Below, in pieces: positions 63,212 to 64,000 of a stretch of DNA of 64,000 nt (positions are counted from its first letter, which is position 1; each line of letters begins with the position of its first letter). The notes below the pieces were generated by a model that saw only the letters and a program-made list of their open reading frames with translations, was not told where the DNA came from and made no database searches. This DNA comes from Dendrophyllia cribrosa. Lineage: Eukaryota; Cnidaria; Anthozoa; Scleractinia; Dendrophylliidae. Location of the stretch: positions 25,838,989 to 25,902,988 of the forward strand of contig JAJLRJ010000003.1 of assembly GCA_024195265.1 (NCBI GenBank), given 5' to 3'. A program made the translations under genes and the position numbers.

Positions 63212-64000
63212 GCTTAAAAGCAACCTCGACAACAACACCAAGGATTCGTTCTATTTTAAACTACTTTGCAGTTGTTCCAATTTGTTTAGTTTGTCTAACG
63301 TGACTGGATTGTACGTCCAAGAGCTTAATTTGTAGGGACGGCTTTCAAGTTCAAATAGAGAAAGGAATATTAACCTCGTGTGTTTTTCACAAAGCCTATA
63401 ATTGATCATTTGACATTGCTGCCTTTTGAAGTGAACGGCAAAGAAACAGTTTTTGCTCATTAATCCTATTGTTTTGTGCCGCTCTCGCTGTGTTCAGCGT
63501 CATGGTTGCTTAGGATACCTAATGCTTTTATCTCCCCACACTGTTAGGAACGCTTCGAAGGCAATATGATTTGTGTCTGTTTTTGTTTCCCTCCTTTGAA
63601 AATAAGGCAAATGTCTTTAGTACTGTCGATCATTTTCCGTCGCGCCCGCACTGAAGACCGGATTTACAACTACCCTGCGATCTTGGCTTCGAGCTTTCAT
63701 CCGACAATGTAACTGTATTTGTTCAGTGTTTCAAACATTAAGGTAGAGTTTTCCTTATTTTAATTCTTTCACATATAACACAATTTTTCCGATGTTTTGC
63801 TTTTGTAGAGAAGCTATTTCGTTTGAAAATGGCAGCATGTTATATTAGTCAATTTCCTTAAAGCGTATATGACAGTGATTTTTTTTATTTGTTTGATCGA
63901 ATCTACATGATGTTCTGATAAGAAAATGGAAAAAAAAAATTTTCGATATCGATTTTCCTTCTCCGCGTTTTGCCGTCTAAAAACGTGAAATTTCACTTCC
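63212..64000. other. Window end, nothing recognised
   Basis: No exon, element or RNA gene that I can support. Confidence 0.5.

Overview
The window looks like a cnidarian nuclear genome, most likely an anthozoan (hexacoral, possibly a stony coral). Many short exons sit in AT-rich introns packed with miniature inverted-repeat elements. There are L1/Tx1-like, CR1/jockey-like, Penelope-like and Gypsy-like retroelements, intronless class A GPCRs, and an 85-bp tandem repeat of a kind I associate with coral genomes. The lineage call is inference; no database was searched.

Positions 249-51002 (+) hold most of one host gene, a MYBBP1A/POL5 (DNA polymerase phi family) nucleolar protein. I resolve 37 coding exons, from the acidic N-terminal part to the lysine-rich tail and stop at 51000-51002. 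The initiator exon lies upstream of the window. The visible exons total about 1,128 codons and splice in phase throughout, apart from one uncertain junction (window exons 4-5).

The introns are the accessory part. The intron after exon 3 carries a MULE-like foldback element whose 9-bp target duplication copied the splice donor. The intron after exon 4 holds a decayed antisense Gypsy element. The intron after exon 8 holds a roughly 1.7-kb TTAA-flanked palindrome split by a 5'-truncated LINE with three successive poly(A) tracts. The intron after exon 11 holds a Penelope-like element with two inverted hammerhead-ribozyme-like motifs, itself nested in a MITE. The 10-kb intron after exon 21 contains two paralogous two-exon genes on the opposite strand for secreted cysteine-rich proteins, plus a roughly 1.3-kb satellite array. 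I recognise no described family for the cysteine-rich pair, which is the best candidate here for undescribed biology.

From 51003 to 64000 the region is intergenic or repeat-rich. It has a LINE 3' remnant, a pogo-like MITE, two poly-C tracts, a tRNA-like sequence, a 0.9-kb element with about 215-bp inverted ends, a Gypsy integrase remnant, and two paralogous intronless rhodopsin-like GPCR genes on the minus strand (54427-55362 and 61756-62694). Nothing recognisable was seen in 56530-59290, 61150-61750 or 63210-64000.
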